Shown: piece by piece, positions 16,275 to 24,455 of the stretch
Layout: each line of letters begins with the position of its first letter
Numbering within the stretch: position 1 is the first letter of the stretch
Assembly (NCBI RefSeq): GCF_900105615.1
Contig: NZ_LT630003.1
Span: 2,542,001 to 2,606,000 of the forward strand
DNA from: Lacrimispora sphenoides JCM 1415
GTDB taxonomy: Bacteria > Bacillota > Clostridia > Lachnospirales > Lachnospiraceae
Direction of reading: 5' to 3'
DNA length: 64,000 nucleotides
Made by a program: the position numbers and the translations under genes
Notes under the pieces: model-generated
Database searches by the model: none
What the model saw: the letters and a program-made list of their open reading frames with translations, nothing else
What the model was told of the DNA's origin: nothing

Positions 16275-16310
16275 TAAAAAACAGATAACTCTGTCACTTA
16301 GAGCTATCTG
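16275..16310 (-). terminator. Strong rho-independent terminator of an orphan transcription unit
   Basis: An 11-bp stem with one wobble (16282-16292 with 16300-16310), a seven-base loop and a TTTTTTATTG tail on the minus strand. The nearest normal gene upstream on this strand ends at 16700, some 390 bases away, and a promoter lies between. Confidence 0.88.
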
Positions 16311-16580
16311 CTTACTTATCGCACCCTAGCGTAAAAAAACACGCTTTACTGGTTCCCACGGAATTGCGGCAGTCTCCTGGCAAACTTCCATTGATGTTCA
16401 CCTGATTCATTGCCTGCGCTAATAAGACCTATAATTTTTCAACCGAATTACAGGCAGCCTGAGCATCATATATCCGCAAAATAAGTACAACAAAAAACCC
16501 CTCGTGATATGAGAGCTAAATTTTATTGTTCATTATCTTAGCGAATAGACGACATCAAGCCACCTCCCTTTGTATCATTA
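16275..16580 (-). ncRNA. Candidate structured small RNA or type-I-toxin-like transcript, about 300 nt
   Basis: The stretch 16212-16699 has no normal gene, but it has its own promoter (16586-16614), a perfect ribosome site AAAGGGAGGTGG four bases before an ATG (16553-16555) that opens only five codons (MSSIR, stop at 16538-16540), a hairpin AGCGT-GTTTTTTT-ACGCT near the 3' end and a strong terminator. A very strong ribosome site on a minute frame resembles leader peptides and type I toxin mRNAs that have lost or hidden the toxin frame. Other frames downstream show short hydrophobic runs, but none starts properly. Function unknown. Confidence 0.55.
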
Positions 16581-16585
16581 AAATT

Positions 16586-16614
16586 ATCATAACGAATTTT
16601 TCTAAACTTTGCAA
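16586..16614 (-). promoter_or_regulatory. Promoter of the orphan small transcript
   Basis: Minus strand TTGCAA (16609-16614), a 17-base spacer and TATGAT (16586-16591), placing the start point about 25 bases before the five-codon frame. Confidence 0.7.
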
Positions 16615-16699
16615 GATGTTTTTTTGTTCTGCGCTGTTTTTCTAATGCTTTATTCGTTTTTGGCATGAACTGAACCAAAAGATTTTGATTTTTCCGGCC

Positions 16700-17302
16700 C
16701 TATTTATGAGAATCAAGAACAAACAAGGATGCATCATACCCCATGAATATTTTACTTCCTGTATAAATTGTTTTCGATTGAATATCCCTGTACCCTATTT
16801 TTGACATAACATCCGTTAATTCTGCCTGGTCAAAACCATTATGAACCATATCGGAGGCGATTTTTTCATTTTTATCAAAATCTACAATTATTAAATGCCC
16901 ATCCTTTTCTAAAGTCTCATATAATCTTGATAAGACTATATCAAAGTCATTGATATGGAGTAACACCTGAGCCATAAAAATATAGTCAGCATGTAAATCT
17001 GTAAGGCTGTCTTTTTCAACGTCAAAACATAATGTAGCAGCATTCTGTATATTAGAGCTTGAAATTTTTTGCTCTATTTGATGAATCATGTTTTGTGATG
17101 TGTCCAGAAAGAGCATAGAATTAAAATCGTTTAGCAAATTCATTCCAACGAGGCCGGTTCCACACCCAAAATCAATGGCATTCTTACTTTTTGCATCAAC
17201 CACGTATTCACGAATGGCATTTGATGATACCTTTGCAATCTGGATTCTTTCCGGAGTGTCGTATCTATCGGCCATCATTTCAAACTTATCCGTATTCCCC
17301 AT
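16700..17302 (-). CDS. Class I SAM-dependent methyltransferase
   Basis: A 200-residue soluble methyltransferase. Motif I is AIDFGCGTGLVGMNLL (about 39-54), followed by the acidic residue in MLFLDTSQNMI. Motif post-II is ADYIFMAQVLLHI and a later strand is DGHLIIVDFDKNE, typical of the Methyltransf_25/11 class. A GGAGATACAAGA site precedes the start. The acceptor is unknown. It is followed by a 120-base gap to the small-RNA promoter and probably has its own promoter upstream of 17303. Confidence 0.87.
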   Translation of the reverse strand: MGNTDKFEMMADRYDTPERIQIAKVSSNAIREYVVDAKSKNAIDFGCGTGLVGMNLLNDFNSMLFLDTSQNMIHQIEQKISSSNIQNAATLCFDVEKDSLTDLHADYIFMAQVLLHINDFDIVLSRLYETLEKDGHLIIVDFDKNEKIASDMVHNGFDQAELTDVMSKIGYRDIQSKTIYTGSKIFMGYDASLFVLDSHK

Positions 17303-17413
17303 TCTTGTATCTCCAATCTACCTTATTAAAAATCGATATGAAAGAGCCTTATCTCCCGCCATCTTTAATGTCTGACAGACGGCTGCCTTATGGCTGACAA
17401 TTGTGTGTATATA

Positions 17414-17893
17414 TCAGATAGCAAGGCCTTTGGCCCAACTGACAGCTTTCAGCAAATTTTCCTCTAAGCTTTTCTTTGGTTCTACAAAATCTATTTCACC
17501 GATGAATTCGTTCCCGGAAAGCTCTTTCTTTAGTTTTGTAAAGCACTTTTGGGCTCCGCCTCCTGCATGGCAGGCAAACAGCGCGATCCGTTTGTCCTGG
17601 ATATTGTATTGACTGATAAAGCTTTTCATTGGCGGTGTAAATGACCCGGCCCATATGGGGGTTCCAATTATAATCGTGTCATACTGATTTAAATCAATGA
17701 GTTCGTTTGTTAACGTTGGCTTATCTCCAAAAATGACACTCTTTCCTCCCCAAAAGTATTTCCGGAATCCTTCTGTCGGATAGTTTTTGCTTGTTTTTAA
17801 CTCTGTAATGTCAGCGCCCAGCGTTTCTGCAATCTTTTCTGCAATGAATTTCGTACTGCCAGTAAACGAAAAATATACAACCAGAGTGCTCAT
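17414..17893 (-). CDS. Flavodoxin family protein
   Basis: FMN-binding electron carrier of 159 residues. It starts MSTLVVYFSFTGSTKFIAEKIAE, where SFTGST is the phosphate-binding loop. It continues with the TIIIGTPIWAGSFTPPMKSFI and ALFACHAGGGAQKCF loops that flank the isoalloxazine. The start at 17891-17893 follows GAGGAG at good spacing; an ATG five codons earlier overlaps that site. It lies about 155 bases downstream of the PadR gene on the same strand, which may control it. An imperfect hairpin (17911-17949) sits in its 5' leader. Confidence 0.9.
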   Translation of the reverse strand: MSTLVVYFSFTGSTKFIAEKIAETLGADITELKTSKNYPTEGFRKYFWGGKSVIFGDKPTLTNELIDLNQYDTIIIGTPIWAGSFTPPMKSFISQYNIQDKRIALFACHAGGGAQKCFTKLKKELSGNEFIGEIDFVEPKKSLEENLLKAVSWAKGLAI

Positions 17894-18048
17894 AGCTATT
17901 CTCCTCATATAATAAGTTTATAGCCGGAAAAAATGGTTATAGGCTTATTCTTTTTGTGGTATCGATGAATGGGTAGTTTTGTGGGAGATCCCTCTCTCCT
18001 TAACTCATCTATACGGTTAATGGTTACATATTGTATAAAATTATTCTG

Positions 18049-18612
18049 TCAGTTATCATCTTCTTTCTCTATAATAATTTTCTTTGCCTCAACAGCCCAA
18101 TCCCTCATTGCAGAATAAACATAAACGCCGCAAAGTGCGGTCAGCTGACTGTAGGAGCAGTCAATATCTTGTTCCTTAAACTGCCCGCAGAGCTCCATAT
18201 AGCCGTTCATTTCTTTGACCAGCTTATCATTTCTTCTGATAAAATTGTCCAGATGATCAAGCAGCACCTCCGGCTCCGTGTTTTCACCAAAGGAAACTTT
18301 AAGCAATAGTTCGTACCTGATCCTCTCGATTTCCGGCTCCTCCCTCAGCCAATCTGAGAGCTCTTTTCTGCCTGCGTCAGTGATATTGTATACGATCTGT
18401 CCCCGCCCATTTCCAGTCTGCGTGTTATTCGAGGTGACGGCAAGCCCCTCAGCCACCATTTTCTTGAGAGTCGGATAGATCTGACCATAACTCTCCTGCC
18501 AGAAATGGCTGTATTCGTTCTCTATCCATTTTTTTATGGTATAACCAGTCTGCGGCATGCGGGCGAGCATTCCCAGCATTACATATTTTGATTTCCCTGT
18601 ATTTTCTTTCAT
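18049..18612 (-). CDS. PadR-family transcription regulator
   Basis: A 187-residue regulator with an N-terminal winged helix (LGMLARMPQTGYTIKKWIENEYSHFW, then GQIYPTLKKMVAEGLAV and RGQIVYNITDAGRKELSDWL) and a C-terminal alpha-helical dimerisation domain of the Vir_act_alpha_C type (about 95-180). PadR proteins usually repress genes for phenolic acid or antibiotic response. The promoter contains a 19-bp perfect palindrome plus a direct repeat, consistent with autorepression. The likely target besides itself is the flavodoxin gene downstream (inference). Confidence 0.9.
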   Translation of the reverse strand: MKENTGKSKYVMLGMLARMPQTGYTIKKWIENEYSHFWQESYGQIYPTLKKMVAEGLAVTSNNTQTGNGRGQIVYNITDAGRKELSDWLREEPEIERIRYELLLKVSFGENTEPEVLLDHLDNFIRRNDKLVKEMNGYMELCGQFKEQDIDCSYSQLTALCGVYVYSAMRDWAVEAKKIIIEKEDDN

Positions 18613-18634
18613 CTGTGCACCTTTTGTTTGCTTT

Positions 18635-18674
18635 ATATATCATTATGATATATTATTATGATATATCTTGTCAA
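18635..18674 (-). promoter_or_regulatory. padR promoter with overlapping palindromic operator
   Basis: A perfect TTGACA -35 (18669-18674, minus strand) runs into an AT-rich region with a 19-bp palindrome ATATATCAT-T-ATGATATAT (18635-18653) and two copies of ATTATGATATAT (18642-18653, 18655-18666). The -10 must lie inside these repeats, so a bound regulator would block RNA polymerase. Confidence 0.7.
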
Positions 18675-18790
18675 GACTTTTTGATTGCAAATTTCATAAA
18701 TTATCTTCCGAGCTGACATTCTGAGAATATTGGTGCTCTTTTCCGCAGCAGGTGACTCTAAGCTTATGAAACCTCCCCGCATATCAAGAT

Positions 18791-18826
18791 AGAAAGCCCA
18801 CCTGCTTTCCAGCAAGTGGGCTTTCT
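18791..18826. terminator. Hairpin terminator after the MerR-TipAS gene
   Basis: A 16-bp stem with one wobble pair and a four-base loop (18791-18806 with 18811-18826), directly downstream of the MerR-TipAS stop codon on the minus strand. The T-rich tail is imperfect. Confidence 0.75.
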
Positions 18827-18848
18827 ATCTTTCGGACCTTCTATAAAC

Positions 18849-19604
18849 TTATTTGCAGTATATCGCTACTGCGTCACGCAGAAACGCTGCGCATCCGGGT
18901 GAGATCTTATCGTAATAAGCAGTAAAACGCGGATCATCCACATACATCTGCGTCACGCCTTTATGAGCTTCTTTGCTGTAATCGTCCCAATAAAAGCAGA
19001 GCCATTTTTTATGCAGCTCACAGGCTTTTTGCGCCAGTTCACTGGCTGGGCCGCCTTGCTCAAAGGCCGCTTTTAATGTTTCGCTCAAATCTTCCGTCAG
19101 CCTTTCCAATTCAGTGAATTGTTCCTTGCTCATATTTAAAACCTTGGCGTTGGAGCGGTTTACGCGCTCATCTCCATATTTTGCCCGGGCTTCCACTCCA
19201 TATTGATGCTCGTTATGGTCCACCAGCTTTTGAAGGAAGCCTTCAAACTTCTCCTGATCACTCATTATCATTTCTCCTTTCATGGTCTTAATGGTCTTTT
19301 CGACATTGGCGACCAGCAAATTCAATTGCTCTCGCCTGGCAAGCAAGGCAGTCAAATGGCTTTCCAGCGCCGATAGCCCGTCAAAGTCTTTAGAAGCAAG
19401 AATATTACGGATTTCTTCCAGCGATACCCCCAGTTCACGGTAAAAAAGGATTTGCTGCAGCCGATCGATCTCCTTTTTCCCGTAAATCCGGTATCCATTG
19501 GAACTGACCCGGGCGGGTGAAAGCAATTCTAACTCATCGTAATACCTCAGTGTTCTTGTACTAACCCCGGCTAATTTCGCCAGCTTATTTATGGTGTATT
19601 CCAT
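18849..19604 (-). CDS. MerR-family regulator with TipAS ligand-binding domain
   Basis: Regulator of 251 residues: MerR winged helix at the N-terminus (INKLAKLAGVSTRTLRYYDELELLSP), a coiled-coil dimerisation helix (about 75-115) and a C-terminal TipAS domain (about 130-251) ending SPGCAAFLRDAVAIYCK. TipA-type proteins bind thiopeptide and other multidrug ligands and activate transcription by twisting promoters with a long spacer. The cysteine in the final PGC segment matches the position that TipAL uses for covalent thiopeptide capture, by my reading. The start at 19602-19604 follows GGGGGTG. Confidence 0.9.
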   Translation of the reverse strand: MEYTINKLAKLAGVSTRTLRYYDELELLSPARVSSNGYRIYGKKEIDRLQQILFYRELGVSLEEIRNILASKDFDGLSALESHLTALLARREQLNLLVANVEKTIKTMKGEMIMSDQEKFEGFLQKLVDHNEHQYGVEARAKYGDERVNRSNAKVLNMSKEQFTELERLTEDLSETLKAAFEQGGPASELAQKACELHKKWLCFYWDDYSKEAHKGVTQMYVDDPRFTAYYDKISPGCAAFLRDAVAIYCK

Positions 19605-19627
19605 CTTTTCACCCCCTTGCAAAAACC

Positions 19628-19658
19628 ACTATAAACTATTACGCGGCGTCAATGTCAA
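19628..19658 (-). promoter_or_regulatory. MerR-type promoter with 19-base spacer
   Basis: Minus strand TTGACA (19653-19658) and TATAGT (19628-19633) are separated by 19 bases, the elongated spacer characteristic of promoters activated by MerR proteins. It lies directly upstream of the MerR-TipAS gene, suggesting autoactivation. Confidence 0.75.
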
Positions 19659-19736
19659 CCGTTTTATGAAAGATTTATCCTGATGTTAGAATTTTCTTCA
19701 GCCGGTTCAGGCAAATACCTGTTTTGCTTTTTGTTT

Positions 19737-20285
19737 CTAACGATTCCCGCTGCATGATTGAAATATGGAACCCACTCTATCTTTTATATCAAAATACCCG
19801 GAATCCATCATGATGGTAGGGTTGACCTTTAAAGCATTTGGTTTGCCATTTTCCAGACAATCTTCATTCGCATAAGCCGCAACAATTTCTCCAAGGAACA
19901 TTGTAAAATCAAAGATTGGAATCGTCTGAATTACTTTACAAAGATAATTTACCGGGCACTCTTTTATCATGGGTGCATTACCTGCATTATCGTAAAAAGA
20001 CTCGAATATGTTTGATTTATCTGTTTGATTGCCCGTTGCAGTCCCGCAATAATCCGTTTTTTCTATATCATCGGAAGAGGGAATGTTTACAGAGAAGTAT
20101 CCGTTTTCTATGACTCCGGCTGTTGTGTAATGGGTATTCTTTAGAGAAATATAAAGTACAGGCTTTTGACTTACAACTCCGTACGCTCCAATGGTGGCAT
20201 AGTTTGGCTTTCCCTTTACAGAAGCCCCTGCTAAAACAGTAACATACGGTCCATAAGGGATATTGGCTATCTTTGTTTTTGTCAT
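19737..20285 (-). CDS. Flavin reductase-like protein (FMN-binding split barrel)
   Basis: A 182-residue protein with the split-barrel flavin reductase fold: YGPYVTVLAGASVKGKPNYATIGAYGVVSQKPVLYISL at the front, then YTTAGVIENGYFSVNIPSSD and the C-terminal FLGEIVAAYANEDCLENGKPN. Relatives use NAD(P)H to reduce FMN or bind flavin in Clostridial redox pathways; the partner is not known. It is monocistronic as far as can be seen, with a long AT-rich upstream region. An AGGAGAATAAAA site precedes the ATG. Confidence 0.85.
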   Translation of the reverse strand: MTKTKIANIPYGPYVTVLAGASVKGKPNYATIGAYGVVSQKPVLYISLKNTHYTTAGVIENGYFSVNIPSSDDIEKTDYCGTATGNQTDKSNIFESFYDNAGNAPMIKECPVNYLCKVIQTIPIFDFTMFLGEIVAAYANEDCLENGKPNALKVNPTIMMDSGYFDIKDRVGSIFQSCSGNR

Positions 20286-20484
20286 TTTTATTCTCCTATT
20301 AATCGTTTATTTGTTGCAACAGTTAAAATTATATAATGAAATTTTATAAAAATATAGACTTTTTCTTTCCAATCGGTTATCATATAGATAGAGTGCGCCC
20401 ATGGGAATACTCTTTTTTTATTTGATATTCTATGTTAAAATTATTATACCCTCATATGGGAATCCATACATCTGTCGGACATTG

Positions 20485-20513
20485 TTGACAAAGTAAGTTA
20501 TGTACTATAAAAT
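20485..20513 (+). promoter_or_regulatory. Near-consensus promoter in the 890-base gap
   Basis: Plus strand TTGACA (20485-20490), a 17-base spacer and TAAAAT (20508-20513). It points into a structured stretch ending in a terminator and not into a normal gene. Confidence 0.75.
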
Positions 20514-20519
20514 GAAAAC

Positions 20520-20745
20520 ATAAAATTTAAAAGAAAAGGTGATGGAAGTCCGGCATATCTGATGCCACATAATCGGTGGCATGGATATCACTGGAAAAGA
20601 GCAGATAAAATCAATTCAATCGGTTTAAGAACAAGCTGTTTACACAGTTTTGTTTTTGTGCCTGATGTTTGATTTTATTTTACTCTTAACTTCTTTTTTT
20701 CTTAGGAAGATTAGTCGTAGAGTAAAATCTACGGCTTTTTCTTTT
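20520..20745 (+). ncRNA. Candidate small RNA or leader, about 225 nt
   Basis: Downstream of a strong promoter lies a two-part hairpin: ATATC/GATAT outside and ATGCCAC/GTGGCAT inside (20555-20588). The stretch ends with a terminator, GTCGTAGA-GTAAAA-TCTACGGC followed by five Ts (20714-20740). A six-codon frame MEVRHI (ATG at 20542, behind AAAAGGTG) ends inside the hairpin, so a leader peptide that controls folding is possible. It sits before a degraded methyltransferase gene and may be the surviving attenuator of that lost gene. The class is unknown to me; the function is inference. Confidence 0.45.
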
Positions 20746-20778
20746 GTTCATTTTGAAAGGAGAAAACATAATTCTTAA

Positions 20779-21068
20779 AAGTTTCATTCCATTTTTAGAA
20801 AGAAGGATGGGGGATTCTGGCGTAAAGAGTACTATATTGCATTTAACGGTTGCTATCGGTATCCAGAGAATGTAACACTAGAACAAACTACTATTGTTCA
20901 AGATAAAGGGACTATCTCTTACTATTTATGGAATACCTGTATACCAGAGAAATGTTGATGAAAGAAGCAACTGATGTGGGTTTTAGAGTATGCGAAGTGT
21001 TTGGAGATGTTGCAGGCAGCACTTATCGTACAGATAACACAACAATTTCTATACTGCTGGAAAAATAA
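20779..21068 (+). pseudogene. Degraded SAM-dependent methyltransferase, C-terminal half only
   Basis: Two frames joined by a frameshift read as the C-terminal half of a small methyltransferase. Positions 20779-20955 give DGGFWRKEYYIAFNGCYRYPEN through SYYLWNTCIPEKC and then a stop. Positions 20955-21068 continue in another frame as LMKEATDVGFRVCEVFGDV and end ISILLEK. The order and content fit the end of a Methyltransf_25-type enzyme (substrate strand, then GF..CEVFGDV). The N-terminal SAM-binding half is absent. A GAAAGGAG site remains upstream at about 20755. No intact gene exists between 20286 and 21178. Confidence 0.65.
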
Positions 21069-21178
21069 ATGAAACGGTAACTCATCATTGCACCCTGCCG
21101 AATAAAAAACTGTAATTCGGCAGGGTGGTTCATGAATGGCGGCTTGAAGATATCCGCTATATATATGCATCTTTTTAC

Positions 21179-22093
21179 TTACGGTAAAATGTTCCCTGCG
21201 CTAAGGTAAATCTCGTACCATTCCTCCCTGGTAAGCTTAATATCGGCTGCTTTGACACAATCCTTCAATCGCTCCACATTCATGGTCCCGGTCACAGGCT
21301 GCATATGGGCCGGGTGGCGAAGCAGCCATGCCATGGCGATGGTCGTGTTGCTGACTTCATATTTAGCAGAAATTTCATCAATTTTGGCATTGAGCTTTGG
21401 AAACTTTTCATTGCCAAGGAATACCCCCTCAAAAAATCCGTACTGGAACGGAGACCATGGCTGAATGGTGATGTCATTTAAGCGGCAGAAATCAATTACG
21501 CTGCCATCCCGGTTCACGGCCTGATCATCAAGCATATTGACATGAATCCCCTGGGAGATCATGTTGGCGTTTGTAATGCTTAACTGCAGCTGATTCGCAA
21601 TAATCGGCTGTTTAACAAACTTCTTAAGCAGCTGTATCTGCATGGGGTTTTGGTTGGAAACACCAAAGTTACGTACCTTACCTGAACTTTGCAGGATGTC
21701 AAATGCCTCGGCAACCTCTTCCGGCTCCACCAGAGCATCCGGACGATGGAGCAGCAATGCATCCAGATAATCCGTTTTCAGTCTTTTTAAGCTGCCGTCT
21801 ACTGCTTCTAAAATATATTTTTTGGAAAAATCAAACGCAATGCCTGGACGAATCCCGCATTTGGATTGCAGGAACATCTTTTCACGAACAGATGCGTTCA
21901 TATGGGCCGCTTCTGCAAATATCTCCTCACACACGCCGCCACCATAAATATCTGCATGATCAAAAAAGTTTGTGCCTAAATCCAGTGCTTCCTGTACGAA
22001 ATGTTCTGCTTCCGACTTATCCAGTTTATTGATGCGCATGCAGCCGACTGCAATTACCGGTACCTGCAAGTTCCCTAATTTAACTGTTCTCAT
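21179..22093 (-). CDS. Aldo/keto reductase, YdhF-like
   Basis: NADP(H)-dependent carbonyl reductase of 304 residues with the TIM-barrel AKR pattern. Catalytic tetrad positions are visible as D45-type in NFFDHADIYGGG (Asp, Tyr), K in MFLQSKCGIR and H in DYLDALLLHRPD. Cofactor-binding NFGVSNQNP and the C-terminal GTMNVERLKDCVKA follow. The IRINKLDK-like front resembles E. coli YdhF. It is the third gene of the operon headed by the AKR gene at 24230, 55 bases after the alcohol dehydrogenase gene, so it probably works on related aldehydes or ketones. Confidence 0.92.
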   Translation of the reverse strand: MRTVKLGNLQVPVIAVGCMRINKLDKSEAEHFVQEALDLGTNFFDHADIYGGGVCEEIFAEAAHMNASVREKMFLQSKCGIRPGIAFDFSKKYILEAVDGSLKRLKTDYLDALLLHRPDALVEPEEVAEAFDILQSSGKVRNFGVSNQNPMQIQLLKKFVKQPIIANQLQLSITNANMISQGIHVNMLDDQAVNRDGSVIDFCRLNDITIQPWSPFQYGFFEGVFLGNEKFPKLNAKIDEISAKYEVSNTTIAMAWLLRHPAHMQPVTGTMNVERLKDCVKAADIKLTREEWYEIYLSAGNILP

Positions 22094-22148
22094 GACCTTG
22101 AACCTCCTTAACTGAATTAAATTGTATTCTCTTATTTCAGACTATTTT

Positions 22149-23327
22149 TTATTGGGCCAGCTTATAAATCTCAAGTACATCCTGCCAGTAAAGCTTTTTT
22201 AAGCCGCCAATGGGCGCCTCATTTCCAAATGCAGCACCTGTCGCTTTTTTAGCCATTATTTCAAGCTGGCTGGCGTCGATGCCGAGCTCTCCAAGAGTTG
22301 CCGGGAGTCCCATCTTGTTAAAAAATTCACGCAGACGTAAAATCGCTTCCTGGATCATTGCGTCCGGATCGCGATAACTGCCCTTCACACCCATGACATT
22401 AACCGCAAACTGCACGAACATGTTCACGTTATCCTTGTATACATACTGCATCCATGCAGGAGTCAGCACCGCCAGACCTGCCCCGTGCGCTACATCGTAG
22501 ATGGCACTGAGTTCATGTTCCATGCCATGGCAGGCCCAGTCCTGTTCACGTCCCATACCAACCAAGCCATTATGGGCAACTGTACCTCCAAAACCTACCT
22601 CGCACCATGCATCGTAATTCCCTGGATTTTCAAGGACAAGCGGAGCATTCTTTATGATGGTCTTTAATACTGTTTCGCACAAACCATCCGTCAGATCGGT
22701 ATGTGTGGTGTTAGTAAAGTAACGTTCAAAAACATGGCTCATCATGTCAGCCACACCGTTTGCGATCTGATTCTTTGGCAGGGTGTAGAACAATTCCGGA
22801 TTCATGACGCTGAGCAAAGGACGCAGGTGGGGACTGCCATAACCGTATTTGAGCTGTTTTTCCTCATTGGTGATAACTGTATCACCGCTTGCTTCGCTTC
22901 CTGCAGCAGGAATGGTAAGAATTGTGGCTACGGGCAGCGCCTTTTCGATTGCTTTGCTTTGTTCATAAATCTCCCAGACATCACCATCATAATATACACC
23001 CATTGCAATGGCCTTGGCAGAATCAATGGCGCTTCCGCCGCCCACTGCCAGGATTAAATCCACCTTTTCTTCTTTGCATAAGGCAATTCCTTCATGTACC
23101 AGGGAAAGACGGGGATTTGGCACCACGCCGCCCAGTTCCACATAAGAAAGCCCATTCTCTTTCAGTGAAGTGATCACTGTGTCATATAGTCCGCTCTTTT
23201 TAATGCTGCCTCCGCCGTAATGCAGAAGAACCTTGGTTGCATGGGGTTTTAAAAGAGCACCAATCTGTTTCTCCGTGTCTTTTCCAAATAGTATACGAGC
23301 CGGTGAATAGAAATCAAAATTAAGCAT
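22149..23327 (-). CDS. Iron-containing alcohol dehydrogenase (butanol dehydrogenase-like)
   Basis: A 392-residue class III alcohol dehydrogenase reducing aldehydes with NAD(P)H. The Rossmann part has the GGGSIKKSG and AVGGGSAIDSAKAIAMG loops. The metal site residues lie in NGVADMMSHVFERYF (Asp, His), HGMEHELSAIYDVAHGAGLA (two His), all typical of the BdhA/YqhD group. Length is standard. It lies 51 bases after the disrupted AKR gene and 55 before the YdhF-like AKR gene; all three appear to be one operon driven by the MerR-type promoter at 24286-24316. A role in aldehyde detoxification or fermentation is inference from family. Confidence 0.93.
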   Translation of the reverse strand: MLNFDFYSPARILFGKDTEKQIGALLKPHATKVLLHYGGGSIKKSGLYDTVITSLKENGLSYVELGGVVPNPRLSLVHEGIALCKEEKVDLILAVGGGSAIDSAKAIAMGVYYDGDVWEIYEQSKAIEKALPVATILTIPAAGSEASGDTVITNEEKQLKYGYGSPHLRPLLSVMNPELFYTLPKNQIANGVADMMSHVFERYFTNTTHTDLTDGLCETVLKTIIKNAPLVLENPGNYDAWCEVGFGGTVAHNGLVGMGREQDWACHGMEHELSAIYDVAHGAGLAVLTPAWMQYVYKDNVNMFVQFAVNVMGVKGSYRDPDAMIQEAILRLREFFNKMGLPATLGELGIDASQLEIMAKKATGAAFGNEAPIGGLKKLYWQDVLEIYKLAQ

Positions 23328-23378
23328 TATTTTTACCCTTTCTTTTGGTTTATTTTTTGGTTTGTTTATTTGTCTGTT

Positions 23379-24230
23379 TTACCATGTGATTGTATCAGGA
23401 TCTGCAGAATATCCACAGCAGCCTTTTAAGCCGGCAATTGCCTGCACATCCTCAGGGGAAAGCTGGAAATCAAATACATCAGCATTTTCCCGGATACGTT
23501 CGGGCGTGATGGATTTTGGCAGCGGCAGATATCCGCGTTCCAGACTCCACCGCACGCAAATCTGGGCAATGGACTTTCCGTACTTTTGTGCCAGTAACTG
23601 CATCTGCGGAACTTCAAAAATCTTTCCTACGCCAAGAGGGCTGTAAGCCTCCAGAAGAATCGAACGCTTTCTGCAATAATCTACCACGTTATCCTGTGTA
23701 TCGCCGGGGCAAAGCCGGATCTGATTGACCATTGGCTGAACCGACGCCGTCTGCATAAGCGCATCAAAATGATGAGGATGGAAATTGCTGACTCCTATCG
23801 CGCGAATAAGTCCGGCTTTGTGAAGCTCTTCAAAAGCTTTCCAGGTGCCGGCATTGGCTTCCTGCCACTGATCGCGGTACTTGATTGGATTAGGCCAGTG
23901 AATCAGGTAAAGATCCAGATAATCCATATCAAGATTTTTCATCGTCTTTTTAAAGGCTTCCATGGTATTTTCATATCCATGCATATCATTTTGAAGTTTG
24001 CTGGTAATAAAAATATCCTCGCGGGCAATACCACTTTCCTTTACAGCTATGCCTACACTTTCCTCATTCCCATAACCTGCGGCGGTATCAATATGACGAT
24101 AACCACATTTTAAAGCTTCTTTCACCGATGTGACAGCCATATCTCCGTTTTGTGCCTGCTATGTGCCGAAGCCAATACATGGGATATTCACACCGCCTGA
24201 AAGTTCATAACAATCTGTTAATGTTTTCAC
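23379..24230 (-). pseudogene. Aldo/keto reductase interrupted by an in-frame amber codon
   Basis: An AKR gene with GTG start (24228-24230) behind a GGGGG site. Its N-terminus reads ELSGGVNIPCIGFGT, then TAG at 24159-24161, then QAQNGDMAVTSVKEALK in the same frame. Almost all family members have tryptophan at this spot (GFGTWQ), and TGG to TAG is one base change. The remaining 253 codons are intact, with the tetrad residues in HIDTAAGYGNE, FITSKL and LYLIHWPN, and the family ending. Either a nonsense mutation, a sequencing error, or translation from the ATG at 24140 of a short form lacking the first strand. It heads the AKR-ADH-AKR operon. Confidence 0.85.
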
Positions 24231-24285
24231 TATATTTTCCCCCAATCTGCAATTTGACAAACTGTTATTTTGATTGTATATTGGT

Positions 24286-24316
24286 ATCATAAACCTTAAT
24301 CTTAACTCTAAGTCAA
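24286..24316 (-). promoter_or_regulatory. MerR-type promoter of the AKR-ADH-AKR operon
   Basis: Minus strand TTGACT (24311-24316) and TATGAT (24286-24291) with a 19-base spacer that contains CTTAGAGTTAAGATTAAGG, a partly symmetric sequence of the kind bound by MerR proteins at aldehyde-responsive promoters. The divergent MerR gene at 24456 is the likely regulator. Confidence 0.78.
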
Positions 24317-24455
24317 TAACAAATTGCAAAATTATTAAAATGAATGGTTTAACCACAAAAAAATGAAATTTGGAGCTATTTTTTCAGGAATTATCTCTGA
24401 TGTTTATATTTTTTGAATAACAACTACAATTCCATCATAAGGGGAGGAAATCTAT

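Noticed and set aside
20540..20600. Cobalamin riboswitch-like pattern near the hairpin at 20555-20588.
   Set aside because: The conserved B12-box elements are absent and the downstream relic is not a cobalamin gene.
24159..24161. Amber codon read as pyrrolysine.
   Set aside because: The site is a tryptophan position in the family and TGG to TAG is a single change; no pylS/pylT genes are in the window. A nonsense mutation or sequencing error is simpler.
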